Origin: Planctomycetaceae bacterium | Lineage (GTDB): Bacteria; Planctomycetota; Planctomycetia; Pirellulales; Thermoguttaceae | NCBI GenBank assembly: GCA_031276415.1 | Contig: JAISNF010000555.1 | Coordinates: 1 to 5,058 of the forward strand | DNA: 5,058 nt | Direction of reading: 5' to 3' | Part shown: positions 1 through 5,058 of the stretch, in pieces | Layout: every line of letters starts with the position of its first letter | Numbering within the stretch: position 1 is the stretch's first letter | Notes under the pieces: generated by a model | What the model saw: the letters and a program-made list of their open reading frames with translations, nothing else | What the model was told of the DNA's origin: nothing | Databases searched by the model: none | Translations under genes and position numbers: made by a program

Positions 1-37
1 GTTTTTAAAAGTTTTCTAAATTTTATTAGGACAATTA

Positions 38-172
38 TTAGAACAATGATTTCAAAGTCAGCGGTTTGTCGGAAACAATTTTAAGGGAACGATAATTATT
101 CGGAGTCATACCATCTTTATTCGGATGAATCTGTCTCTTGTCAATACGTTTTTTTGAAACGAAACAAACGAA
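38..172 (-). pseudogene. Orphan, diverged copy of the 3' end of the neighbouring nuclease-like gene
   Basis: Read on the minus strand, this stretch aligns without gaps to the last 38 codons of the gene ending at 223, at a fixed offset of 185 bases. By hand alignment 70 of 114 bases and 17 of 38 amino acids match, including KR-x-IHP, a G-x-x-P-x-x-Y pattern and KP-x-TL-x-SL just before the stop. The stop codons (TAA at 38-40, TGA at 223-225) also align. Beyond the tail, a T-run is one base shorter here (seven T at 149-155 against eight at 334-341), so the reading frame shifts. Similarity fades past about 170, and no start codon or nuclease core is present. It is best read as a duplicated or recombination-derived gene tail, now non-coding. 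It could still be transcribed by read-through from the upstream gene. Confidence 0.6.
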
Positions 173-222
173 AAAATCGGTATTGTGAAGGTTATAAGAT
201 TATTTTGTACAAAAAAATGCGG

Positions 223-765
223 TCAGGACAATGATTCCAGAGTTGGGGGTTTGTTGGGATCGTAATTTTTGGAAAGGTAACTATCGGGAGCCGAACCGGT
301 GCATTGAGGATGGATCGATCTTTTCGTTAACAGTTTTTTTTGAAATAAAACAAAACGTTTCTTATATTCCTTGCTATTAAATTCCGTATCATAAAACTGT
401 CTTAATATCGAAACAATATAATCAAAAAAACACTCCGACGCACGGAATTTTTGAACAATTTCCGTTCCCTCAATTTTATTAGATTTCATTTCCATGAACA
501 ACAGAATTTTTTTATGTTTCATTTTTGTAATCAGCAGATAATCACAACGTTTTTGACTTTCGTTTCCGTTGCAAAAAAATTGCCCGCTGATCTGACCGCA
601 ATCAATTTTAAGCAGAATTGAATCGTCAGAGACATTGTTAATCTGAACTTCACGCAGTTTGGCACTTCGGTCATTTTCTTTGAGTATTGCTGTTCGGGCG
701 TGGATTTCGCCGAAAGCACCCGGAACAAGAATTTTCTGTAACATCTCTTTAAGCCGAATACACAT
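223..765 (-). CDS. Hypothetical protein with PD-(D/E)XK nuclease-like core
   Basis: I do not recognise a named family for this 180-residue protein. The start is well supported: AGGAG (plus 774-778) lies eight bases upstream of the ATG. There is no signal peptide or membrane segment, so it should be cytoplasmic. Residues 72-94 read as a hydrophobic strand beginning with Cys-Asp (D75), a turn, and a second hydrophobic strand ending in E92-x-K94. This D...ExK arrangement is the usual active-site layout of PD-(D/E)XK nucleases. A helix with many aromatics follows (about 102-127), then a basic stretch (about 131-149) and a polar, proline-containing tail (about 150-180). The tail is duplicated downstream in degraded form. 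The upstream gene is on the same strand but 420 bases away, separated by a repeat element, so a shared operon is unlikely. The nuclease role is inferred from the motif alone, and the target is unknown. Confidence 0.7.
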   Translation of the reverse strand: MCIRLKEMLQKILVPGAFGEIHARTAILKENDRSAKLREVQINNVSDDSILLKIDCGQISGQFFCNGNESQKRCDYLLITKMKHKKILLFMEMKSNKIEGTEIVQKFRASECFFDYIVSILRQFYDTEFNSKEYKKRFVLFQKKLLTKRSIHPQCTGSAPDSYLSKNYDPNKPPTLESLS

Positions 766-781
766 TTTCTAATCTCCTGCC

Positions 782-810
782 AATACCAAAATTTCGTCCT
801 GAATGGTATT
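782..810. promoter_or_regulatory. Inverted repeat upstream of the nuclease-like gene
   Basis: AATACCA (782-788) and TGGTATT (804-810) form a perfect seven-base inverted repeat with a 15-base spacer. It lies 17-45 bases before the start codon and just upstream of the Shine-Dalgarno. It could be an operator or a leader hairpin. I found no convincing -35/-10 pair nearby, so its role is unproven. Confidence 0.3.
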
Positions 811-816
811 CATTTC

Positions 817-918
817 ATTAAGGAAACCCTAAAAACCACAAATTTATTTTTATTAACCACAGAGAAAAGAAAGTTCACAGAAAAAATAGTCCGCAGATTA
901 CGCTGATGATCGCAGATT
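817..918 (+). repeat. Dispersed repeat unit, copy 1 (left arm of an inverted pair)
   Basis: This copy starts with ATTAAGGAAACC and continues through AACCACAAATTT, ATTAACCACAGAGAA, CACAGAAAAAAT, GTCCGCAGATTACG and TCGCAGATT. The same blocks occur in the same order on the opposite strand at 1021-1146, and in shorter form at 4048-4119. Together with the right arm it fills most of the gene-free stretch 766-1184. No coding potential is seen. The match is patchy, with small gaps, as expected for an old non-coding repeat. The arms could fold into a long imperfect hairpin if transcribed. Confidence 0.65.
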
Positions 919-960
919 GTTTTTTGATAATACGAAACAACAAAATATACAAAAATTTTT

Positions 961-997
961 AACTTTAACTTTACTTCATATTTCATATTTCATATTT
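961..997. repeat. Short AT-rich tandem repeats in the centre of the inverted pair
   Basis: CATATTT occurs three times in a row (977-997), directly after a short AACTTT-type repeat (961-976). The tract is part of the roughly 100-base AT-rich loop between the two repeat arms. It is too short and simple to be a CRISPR array or a coding repeat. Confidence 0.6.
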
Positions 998-1020
998 TCG
1001 TTATTTTATATTTTAAAATT

Positions 1021-1146
1021 CATCTGCGACAATCTGTGTAATCTGCGGACACATTTTTTCGATGAATTCTGTGTTCTCGGCGGTTAAATAATCCGGGTTA
1101 CATAATTTGTGGTTAAATAGAAAAGGCGGTTATTAGAAATTACCTT
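1021..1146 (-). repeat. Dispersed repeat unit, copy 2 (right arm, inverted)
   Basis: Read on the minus strand this copy begins AAGGTAATTTCTAATAACCG (1146-1127), 38 bases after the stop of the FlgI-like gene. It continues through TTAACCACAAATTA, GAGAACACAGAATTC, GAAAAAATG, GTCCGCAGATTACACA and TCGCAGATG. These blocks match copy 1 in order and copy 3 in its first half. It carries an extra segment of about 20 bases (around 1086-1105) between the two AACC-type blocks. No hairpin followed by a T-run typical of an intrinsic terminator is obvious, though the element may affect 3' end formation for the gene before it. Confidence 0.65.
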
Positions 1147-1184
1147 GCGTTATTTTATTTACGGTTTGATCCTTTCGTTTTGAT

Positions 1185-3041
1185 TTATTCTCTTTCGGAC
1201 GTATTTATTGTTCCTTCGAAATCGGACGATTTTTCGCCGGGGTTTGAGTTGAACCAATTTTTGGGATTCATACGTTCCCAAATAGTTTTCTTTTTTGCAG
1301 ATTCCTGAACCGGTTCGTTGTTGTCATTATTGCTTCCGGGTCGGTGATAAACGCGGTTTGGTTCCGGCAAACAATCAATCTCCAACCGGCAAGACAAAAC
1401 CTTCATCTGATCCGCCTGAATAAGCATTTGAAAAACATCAGGATACGTTCCGCCCAATTCAACCACCGCCCGAATCACATCGTCAAGTTTATTTGAAACA
1501 GTTCGCTGTTCGTCAATTCCGCTAAGCACAAACTTTTTGACAACAACATTTTGCGGAGATTGACCGTTTACGAAAATAATTGCTCCGGCTTCCAAGCCAA
1601 ACGGTTGTTTGAGATAAATATCGGAACCGAAAAGTACAATTTCAGGACGTTTCGATTTGGAAATATGAACCATGGCTGGGGCATTGGTCGTAATTCCATG
1701 ATAACTAAACTGATTGCCAAGATTTTCGCCGCGAATAGTACGATCATATTGATTTCTGTTATACAAAGCACGAAAAGCTCCGTAACGGGTTTCCGCACTG
1801 GAAACATGCAAGAGTTCCTGCAACGCCATTTCCGCTTCAATATCGGTTCGCAAAACACTCAATGCGTTTAACGCATAAACCCGAAAAGCCGGTTCATTAC
1901 GGGCAATTTCCGCTAGAATTTTTGCCGAAGTTCCGTCACCGAGATAAGCCAGAGATGTTGCGGCGTGAAAGCGGACTTCGGGATTGGGGTTGTTCAAAGC
2001 ACTTCGAAGAGATTCGATTCCCTTTTTGCCGATGGCTTCCAACTGAAATGCCGCCTGTTGTGATTTCTCCGGAATTAACAGTTCCGTTTTAAGCCGTTCA
2101 ATCCGCCGGAGTTGTTTTGCCGGATTTTCGTAGCAAGCAATTGCCAAAATAACGCGGACATATCTCGCAACATCTTTCGCATAATCAGGATGAACATCCA
2201 AAACAATAAGCGAATCCGTTTTAGCGGTTGCCATTCCTTTTTTCTGACCGGCGGAAACAAAAAAGCGGTTGTTGATTTCTTTGGCAATTCGATCTGTTGC
2301 GAACACCGATTCTGCACCTGATTTCATATTGAGAATGAGCGACCGTGATTCTTTCACACGCGCACCGCTGAGAATAATTCCCTGTTTTAAGCCGGAAGGA
2401 TTGGATGATTCGGTTGCCAGAGGATCGTCAATCATGATGGGACCTTGAACCAGAGCAAGAGTTTTACCTTCTTTGAGACTTCCGCCGAGATAAGCCATTT
2501 CTTCGAGTTTTGTCGTCATCAACCAACCGCCGCGCAAACTTTTGGCGGAAGTTTCCGGCGGCAACCGAACTTCAACATCGAAAAAATCACCTTCCTGAAT
2601 ACCCGGACGCATATAACCGAGAATATTCACTACCGCCGTCGTGGGATTCGCCAAAATAGCACGAACATCACGAATTCCCATTCGGGTCATTTCGTCGTAA
2701 ACCATTCGGCGTTCAAGAGAATTGACATCATCGCCGCCGGTTCCGGGCAGACCGTTGACCAAACCGTAACCTTGAACCTGAATCGGATGATAATTACCGA
2801 TATTAGCGCAATCTCCGATAAGTTTTGCGGTTCCATCCTCTGTTTCAAAGTTGAATTTTTCGGAGACCAACTCGGTTTGTTTCCGTGTTTTGATTTGAGA
2901 GCAACCGGATTGGACGAAAACAAAACCCGTCAGAAAAAATAATCCGATCAAAATAATAAAACCGGTTTTAACTGATTTTGAGGAATGGAATGGACGAATT
3001 TGTCTGAAAAAAATTTTTCCCATACTTAAAACGTGTTGCAT
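1185..3041 (-). CDS. FlgI-like putative lipoprotein with inserted HEAT-type repeats
   Basis: This 618-residue protein resembles the flagellar P-ring protein FlgI but is much longer than the usual roughly 370 residues. AAGGTG four bases before the ATG supports the start. Residues 27-44 form a hydrophobic export segment ending at C47 (VQSGC), a plausible but non-ideal lipobox. FlgI features are GYGLVNGLPGTGG (91-103), the RPG...DV and AKSLRGG region (145-172), and DRIAKEINNRF (250-260). Residues about 325-430 are alpha-helical HEAT-type repeats (NPNPEVRFHAATSLAYLGD at 351-369 is the clearest). After them a strand segment (466-505) and LDDVIRAVVELGG with the following helix (519-556) match the FlgI C-terminal end. 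The last 50 residues are polar and probably disordered. No other flagellar gene is visible, so a true P-ring role is doubtful; an envelope structural role is inferred. I give no symbol for that reason. Confidence 0.85.
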   Translation of the reverse strand: MQHVLSMGKIFFRQIRPFHSSKSVKTGFIILIGLFFLTGFVFVQSGCSQIKTRKQTELVSEKFNFETEDGTAKLIGDCANIGNYHPIQVQGYGLVNGLPGTGGDDVNSLERRMVYDEMTRMGIRDVRAILANPTTAVVNILGYMRPGIQEGDFFDVEVRLPPETSAKSLRGGWLMTTKLEEMAYLGGSLKEGKTLALVQGPIMIDDPLATESSNPSGLKQGIILSGARVKESRSLILNMKSGAESVFATDRIAKEINNRFFVSAGQKKGMATAKTDSLIVLDVHPDYAKDVARYVRVILAIACYENPAKQLRRIERLKTELLIPEKSQQAAFQLEAIGKKGIESLRSALNNPNPEVRFHAATSLAYLGDGTSAKILAEIARNEPAFRVYALNALSVLRTDIEAEMALQELLHVSSAETRYGAFRALYNRNQYDRTIRGENLGNQFSYHGITTNAPAMVHISKSKRPEIVLFGSDIYLKQPFGLEAGAIIFVNGQSPQNVVVKKFVLSGIDEQRTVSNKLDDVIRAVVELGGTYPDVFQMLIQADQMKVLSCRLEIDCLPEPNRVYHRPGSNNDNNEPVQESAKKKTIWERMNPKNWFNSNPGEKSSDFEGTINTSERE

Positions 3042-3064
3042 GATTCACCTTGTTTTGCGACAAT

Positions 3065-3094
3065 AATCTTAGATTTAATACTTCAAGTAAGATT
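3065..3094. promoter_or_regulatory. Inverted repeat in the divergent intergenic region
   Basis: AATCTTA (3065-3071) and TAAGATT (3088-3094) are perfect seven-base inverted arms with a 16-base spacer. They fall in the predicted 5' leader of the FlgI-like gene, between its promoter and Shine-Dalgarno. They may be a regulator site or a weak hairpin. An AT-rich repeat this short can also arise by chance. Confidence 0.25.
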
Positions 3095-3116
3095 CCCAAT
3101 TATTTTGAAAAAAGGA

Positions 3117-3145
3117 AGCATACGTTTTTCATTTTACAGTGTCAA
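3117..3145 (-). promoter_or_regulatory. Sigma70-type promoter for the FlgI-like gene
   Basis: On the minus strand TTGACA (plus 3140-3145) matches the -35 consensus fully. It is separated by exactly 17 bases from TATGCT (plus 3117-3122), which matches four of six -10 positions. Transcription would start near 3109, giving a leader of roughly 70 bases before the AAGGTG and ATG at 3041. The -35 box overlaps the region just before the divergent cytochrome gene, so the two genes could influence each other. Confidence 0.6.
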
Positions 3146-3159
3146 GATGAAAATCTATT

Positions 3160-4017
3160 TTGGACTTCTCTTTTTTATTCCCAACTGATATTCCCGTGTC
3201 TCCTTTTACTTCATTCTTTACGGAAAACGCACCGATTCCTGATCCGCCTCATTTACGGTATCTTGGGTGGTTTATTTCTGTGATTTTGATGATTATTTGT
3301 TTATTGATTACGGTGTTTATTGTGTTTGAATTTTCGATGGACATGTTGGGTTCGCCGATTCAACTTAAGGATCAATATCATGTTCAATTTGATTCGGATC
3401 AAAAGGAGGAGGCGAAGGGAATGAGTTTGGACGAAATAATGTCGCGATTTTCACTTCTTTCGCCGCTTCCTGATTCTTATATTCGGGGCGAGGAGGTTAC
3501 GATTCTTTGTACGTGGGACACTTCCGGCAATACTATTCGAAGCATACCATTTTCGAACATGATGTTAAAAGTGGACGATCTTCCTGTTTCTTGGGATGTT
3601 CAATTTGGCAAGAACACATGGCTTGTTCGGTTGAAGTTACGACCGGGGTTTCACAAAATTCAGACATCGTGTTTTGAGTCAATATTTTTTGTCGAGGGGA
3701 TAAAACATCAACCGCCGGAGGACTGGAAACTTTTTACGATGCACGAGGGCATTGGTGATCCGAACTGTTGTCAGGATTGCCATTATTTGGTTGATTTTTC
3801 TGACGACATTGTAAGGCGGGGTCATGCTTTAGCGATTGGTTCTTTGCGGGGGAATGAGAGTTGTTTGGGGTGTCATCAGAACGAATCATTTACCCAAAAA
3901 CATCTTTCAATTGCCGCACCGGAAACAGATTGTACCTCTTGCCATCGAGTTCACGGACTTATTGACTCTGAAAAATTATTAAAATATCCCAAAAAAGAAT
4001 TTTTAGAGAACTTCTAA
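3160..4017 (+). CDS. Membrane-anchored triheme c-type cytochrome-like protein
   Basis: The protein (285 residues from the TTG used here) has one membrane helix at about 36-58. Next comes a region rich in beta strands (about 64-180, possibly Ig-like), then a C-terminal domain with three CxxCH haem-attachment motifs: C204-C207-H208, C235-C238-H239 and C258-C261-H262. Extra histidines at 195, 222, 248 and 265 (the last in CHRVHG) could serve as distal ligands. Acidic residues follow the helix, so the haem domain should lie outside the cytoplasmic membrane, where c-type haem is attached. It probably passes electrons to or from a membrane or periplasmic partner, not identifiable here. The start is uncertain. 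A stop at 3148-3150 blocks extension, TTG 3160 and GTG 3196 are the only starts before the helix, and neither has a clear Shine-Dalgarno. An ATG at 3147 lies in another frame and would join only if the T-run at 3158-3161 were one base shorter. Confidence 0.8.
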   Translation: MDFSFLFPTDIPVSPFTSFFTENAPIPDPPHLRYLGWFISVILMIICLLITVFIVFEFSMDMLGSPIQLKDQYHVQFDSDQKEEAKGMSLDEIMSRFSLLSPLPDSYIRGEEVTILCTWDTSGNTIRSIPFSNMMLKVDDLPVSWDVQFGKNTWLVRLKLRPGFHKIQTSCFESIFFVEGIKHQPPEDWKLFTMHEGIGDPNCCQDCHYLVDFSDDIVRRGHALAIGSLRGNESCLGCHQNESFTQKHLSIAAPETDCTSCHRVHGLIDSEKLLKYPKKEFLENF

Positions 4018-4047
4018 TGTCGATTTTCCGCCGACTTTGCTAATACT

Positions 4048-4119
4048 ATTAAGGTAACTTCTAATAACTGGTTTTTTTTATTAACCACAGAGAACACTGA
4101 TTATCGCCGATTATTTTTT
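4048..4119 (+). repeat. Dispersed repeat unit, copy 3 (shortened)
   Basis: ATTAAGGTAACTTCTAATAA begins this copy 30 bases after the cytochrome stop codon. It matches the start of copy 2 at 18 of 20 positions over AAGGTAA-x-TTCTAATAAC-x-G. It continues through TTATTAACCACAGAGAACAC and a shortened form of the CGCAGATT block (CGCCGATTATTTTTTT). It lacks the middle CACAGAAAAAAT and GTCCGCAG blocks. Like copy 2 it sits directly downstream of a gene and reads in the same direction as that gene. Confidence 0.6.
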
Positions 4120-4129
4120 TAGTGAATAG

Positions 4130-4141
4130 TTCGCAAGCGAA
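4130..4141. repeat. 12-base palindrome
   Basis: TTCGCAAGCGAA is a perfect palindrome lying between repeat copy 3 and the next promoter. Apart from this and the neighbouring features, the gene-free stretch 4018-4359 shows nothing recognisable. The palindrome could be a protein-binding site or part of the end of the preceding transcript; no T-run follows it. Confidence 0.3.
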
Positions 4142-4212
4142 TTAAATTATTGATTATTTGTCAAAATTTTGCCGAATAATGACGAATCTGTTGGTACGAA
4201 ACCAGAAACCCG

Positions 4213-4250
4213 TTGACTAAAAGTGGGGGATAGGTTAAACTGTGTAACCT
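4213..4250 (+). promoter_or_regulatory. Putative promoter with overlapping inverted repeat
   Basis: TTGACT (4213-4218) matches five of six -35 positions and is 17 bases from TAAACT (4236-4241), which matches four of six -10 positions. AGGTTA (4232-4237) and TAACCT (4245-4250) form a perfect six-base inverted repeat with a seven-base spacer, spanning the -10 box and the likely start point. This is where a repressor operator would sit. The transcript would have a leader of about 110 bases before the ATG at 4360. Confidence 0.4.
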
Positions 4251-4359
4251 AATTCAGTTGCGAGATGTTGTTTTTCTTGCCGTCATTGTTGTTGCGGCGG
4301 GCATGTTCGCAAGGGGATTTTTGGGTTTTGACAAAACTTTTGAACAAGGAGATTTAACA

Positions 4360-4476
4360 ATGGAAAATTTAATTAGATTCTTGGTTGTGTTTTTGGTGAA
4401 TTTGTTAGTGAAATACCAGCAAATGTTAAACATGGTAAATTGGTTAAGATACGGAGGGGGGGGCTATCTGGAATAG
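4360..4476 (+). CDS. Short ORF, probable N-terminal part of the DUF1559 prepilin-like gene
   Basis: ATG at 4360 is preceded by AAGGAG (4346-4351) with an eight-base spacer, one of the strongest ribosome binding sites in the window. As written it encodes only 38 residues: a hydrophobic, leucine- and valine-rich helix (MENLIRFLVVFLVNLLV), then a polar stretch ending in LRYGGGGYLE. The four glycines are encoded by GGA plus a run of eight G (4456-4463), and the frame stops 11 bases later at TAG. The frame can be extended upstream to a TTG at 4258, but no ribosome binding site supports that. With seven G the frame would run straight into the DUF1559 frame below. I read it as the true translation start of that gene, currently out of frame. 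An independent small membrane peptide is the alternative. Confidence 0.5.
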   Translation: MENLIRFLVVFLVNLLVKYQQMLNMVNWLRYGGGGYLE

Positions 4477-4882
4477 GAAGCGAGGGACAAACCGTAAAGA
4501 TTGTTCACGCTCTAACCTCTTTTCTACAAACCTCTCAACTCTTATTCACTCTTCACCGTTTGGCTTTACACTGGTTGAACTTCTTGTGGTGATTGCGATT
4601 ATTGGTGTTTTAATCGCTCTGCTGTTGCCTGCCGTTCAAGCAGCCCGCGAAGCCGCAAGACGTGCGACATGTACCAATCACCTAAAACAAATCGGGCTTG
4701 CCGTTCACAATTTCCACGACACGCGAAGTGCATTACCGCCGATCAGTATTATCGGTGTTGATAATGCCGGTAACGAGTTTCGACGTTCCCCGTCGGTTTG
4801 GGTACACCTTTTTCCGTTCATGGAACAACAATCACTCTATGATTATTGTACGACAAGAAACAAATTATTAGTGGTCAAGTGA
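4448..4882 (+). CDS. DUF1559 type IV pilin-like protein, without own start and 3'-truncated (probable pseudogene)
   Basis: The open frame carries a textbook prepilin signature, GFTLVELLVVIAIIGVLIAL (4562-4621). Cleavage is expected after the glycine at 4562-4564, and the conserved glutamate is at position 5 of the mature protein. The following LLPAVQAAREAARR, CTNHLKQIGLAVHNFHD and ALPP segments and WVHLFPFMEQQSLYDY are typical of planctomycete DUF1559 proteins, thought to be exported pseudopilin-like surface proteins. Two things are broken. From 4448 to 4585 the frame has no ATG, GTG or TTG; the first, GTG at 4586, lies inside the membrane helix and would remove the cleavage site. The mature part is only about 105 residues, against roughly 250-350 in the family, and the C-terminal H-x9-DG end is absent. 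The end at 4882 coincides with sequence resembling an inserted element. The Ser/Thr/Asn/Leu-rich stretch before the motif (about 4505-4558) looks like a leader. Confidence 0.75.
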   Translation, partial: DTEGGAIWNRKRGTNRKDCSRSNLFSTNLSTLIHSSPFGFTLVELLVVIAIIGVLIALLLPAVQAAREAARRATCTNHLKQIGLAVHNFHDTRSALPPISIIGVDNAGNEFRRSPSVWVHLFPFMEQQSLYDYCTTRNKLLVVK

Positions 4883-5058
4883 AAGCGTTTGTGGGACACT
4901 TTTTTTGGCGTATTAGTGGGACAGTTGATGCCATGTTATAACTCATGTTACGCAGTAGTAGTCTGTCAGTAGGCGATATTGTTTTTTTTGTTGAGAATTT
5001 ATATTGCTGAGTTATCCCTAATTTGGTAAACTACGCCTTTCGGGTAACAGGTAGTCCC
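4872..5058. mobile_element. Possible end of an insertion sequence interrupting the DUF1559 gene
   Basis: DUF1559 similarity stops around 4855-4870. Immediately afterwards GTGGGACA occurs twice, at 4891-4898 and 4916-4923, exactly 25 bases apart and each within a similar context (GCGTTT or GTATTA before it). Repeated short motifs inside an element end are a feature of IS21-type and some other insertion sequences, where transposase binds them. A TG at 4872-4873 could be the terminal dinucleotide. No transposase frame is visible up to the window edge. The rest of the stretch holds only an imperfect hairpin (GTTATCCC at 5011-5018 with GGGTAAC at 5042-5048). The family and exact boundary cannot be fixed from here. 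Confidence 0.35.

Noticed and set aside
961..997. CATATTT repeats as a possible CRISPR or origin repeat
   Set aside because: Only three seven-base units without spacers; no iteron-like pattern or replication gene nearby.
1551..2942. Plus-strand open frames of 69-165 codons opposite the FlgI-like gene
   Set aside because: They lie wholly inside a strongly supported minus-strand gene, show no recognisable domains, and have low-complexity phenylalanine- and asparagine-rich products typical of antisense shadows.
3050..3283. Plus-strand frame beginning with TTG that overlaps the start of the cytochrome gene
   Set aside because: No ribosome binding site or known domain; it crosses the divergent promoter region and overlaps the cytochrome in another frame.
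4019..4040. GTCG...CGAC after the cytochrome stop as an intrinsic terminator
   Set aside because: The stem is only four base pairs and no real T-run follows it.
4258..4359. Upstream extension of the short ORF to a TTG, giving a hydrophobic start
   Set aside because: It begins almost on the predicted transcription start and lacks a ribosome binding site, whereas ATG 4360 has AAGGAG at ideal spacing.
5011..5048. Imperfect hairpin near the right edge as a tRNA or structured RNA
   Set aside because: There is no cloverleaf, anticodon arm or TTCGA-type loop; the stem is short with a bulge, and the sequence is cut by the window edge.

Overview
The window looks like chromosomal DNA of a member of the Planctomycetota, AT-rich and probably from an uncultured or host- or sediment-associated lineage. 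The main support is the type IV pilin-like start of a DUF1559 protein near the right end, a family greatly expanded in that phylum. A FlgI-like lipoprotein carrying HEAT-type repeats and a small membrane-anchored multiheme cytochrome fit the same assignment. This is inferred from reading the proteins; no database search was done.

Layout. On the minus strand at the left is a 180-residue protein with a PD-(D/E)XK nuclease-like core (223-765). Just past its stop lies a diverged, broken copy of its own 3' end (about 38-172). A 419-base gene-free stretch (766-1184) is mostly filled by two inverted copies of one repeat unit around an AT-rich centre. Next, on the minus strand, is a 618-residue FlgI-like putative lipoprotein with a HEAT-type segment inserted between its FlgI portions (1185-3041). 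It has a good sigma70-type promoter. Divergent from it, on the plus strand, is a single-pass membrane protein with three CxxCH haem-binding motifs (3160-4017). A third copy of the repeat unit follows that gene.

The right end (4018-5058) contains a plausible promoter with an inverted repeat, then a short ORF with a strong Shine-Dalgarno sequence (4360-4476). That ORF runs through an eight-G tract and stops. A DUF1559 prepilin-like reading frame opens at the same place but has no usable start of its own. Removing one G would fuse the two into a single protein with a complete prepilin peptidase site. The DUF1559 frame then ends abruptly at 4882, where repeated GTGGGACA motifs suggest the end of an inserted mobile element.

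No common pathway is evident. The FlgI-like lipoprotein and the cytochrome share a divergent promoter region and both act outside the cytoplasm, but a functional link is only a guess. The best points for follow-up are the poly-G frame switch, the HEAT insertion in FlgI, the repeat family placed just after stop codons, and the duplicated gene tail.
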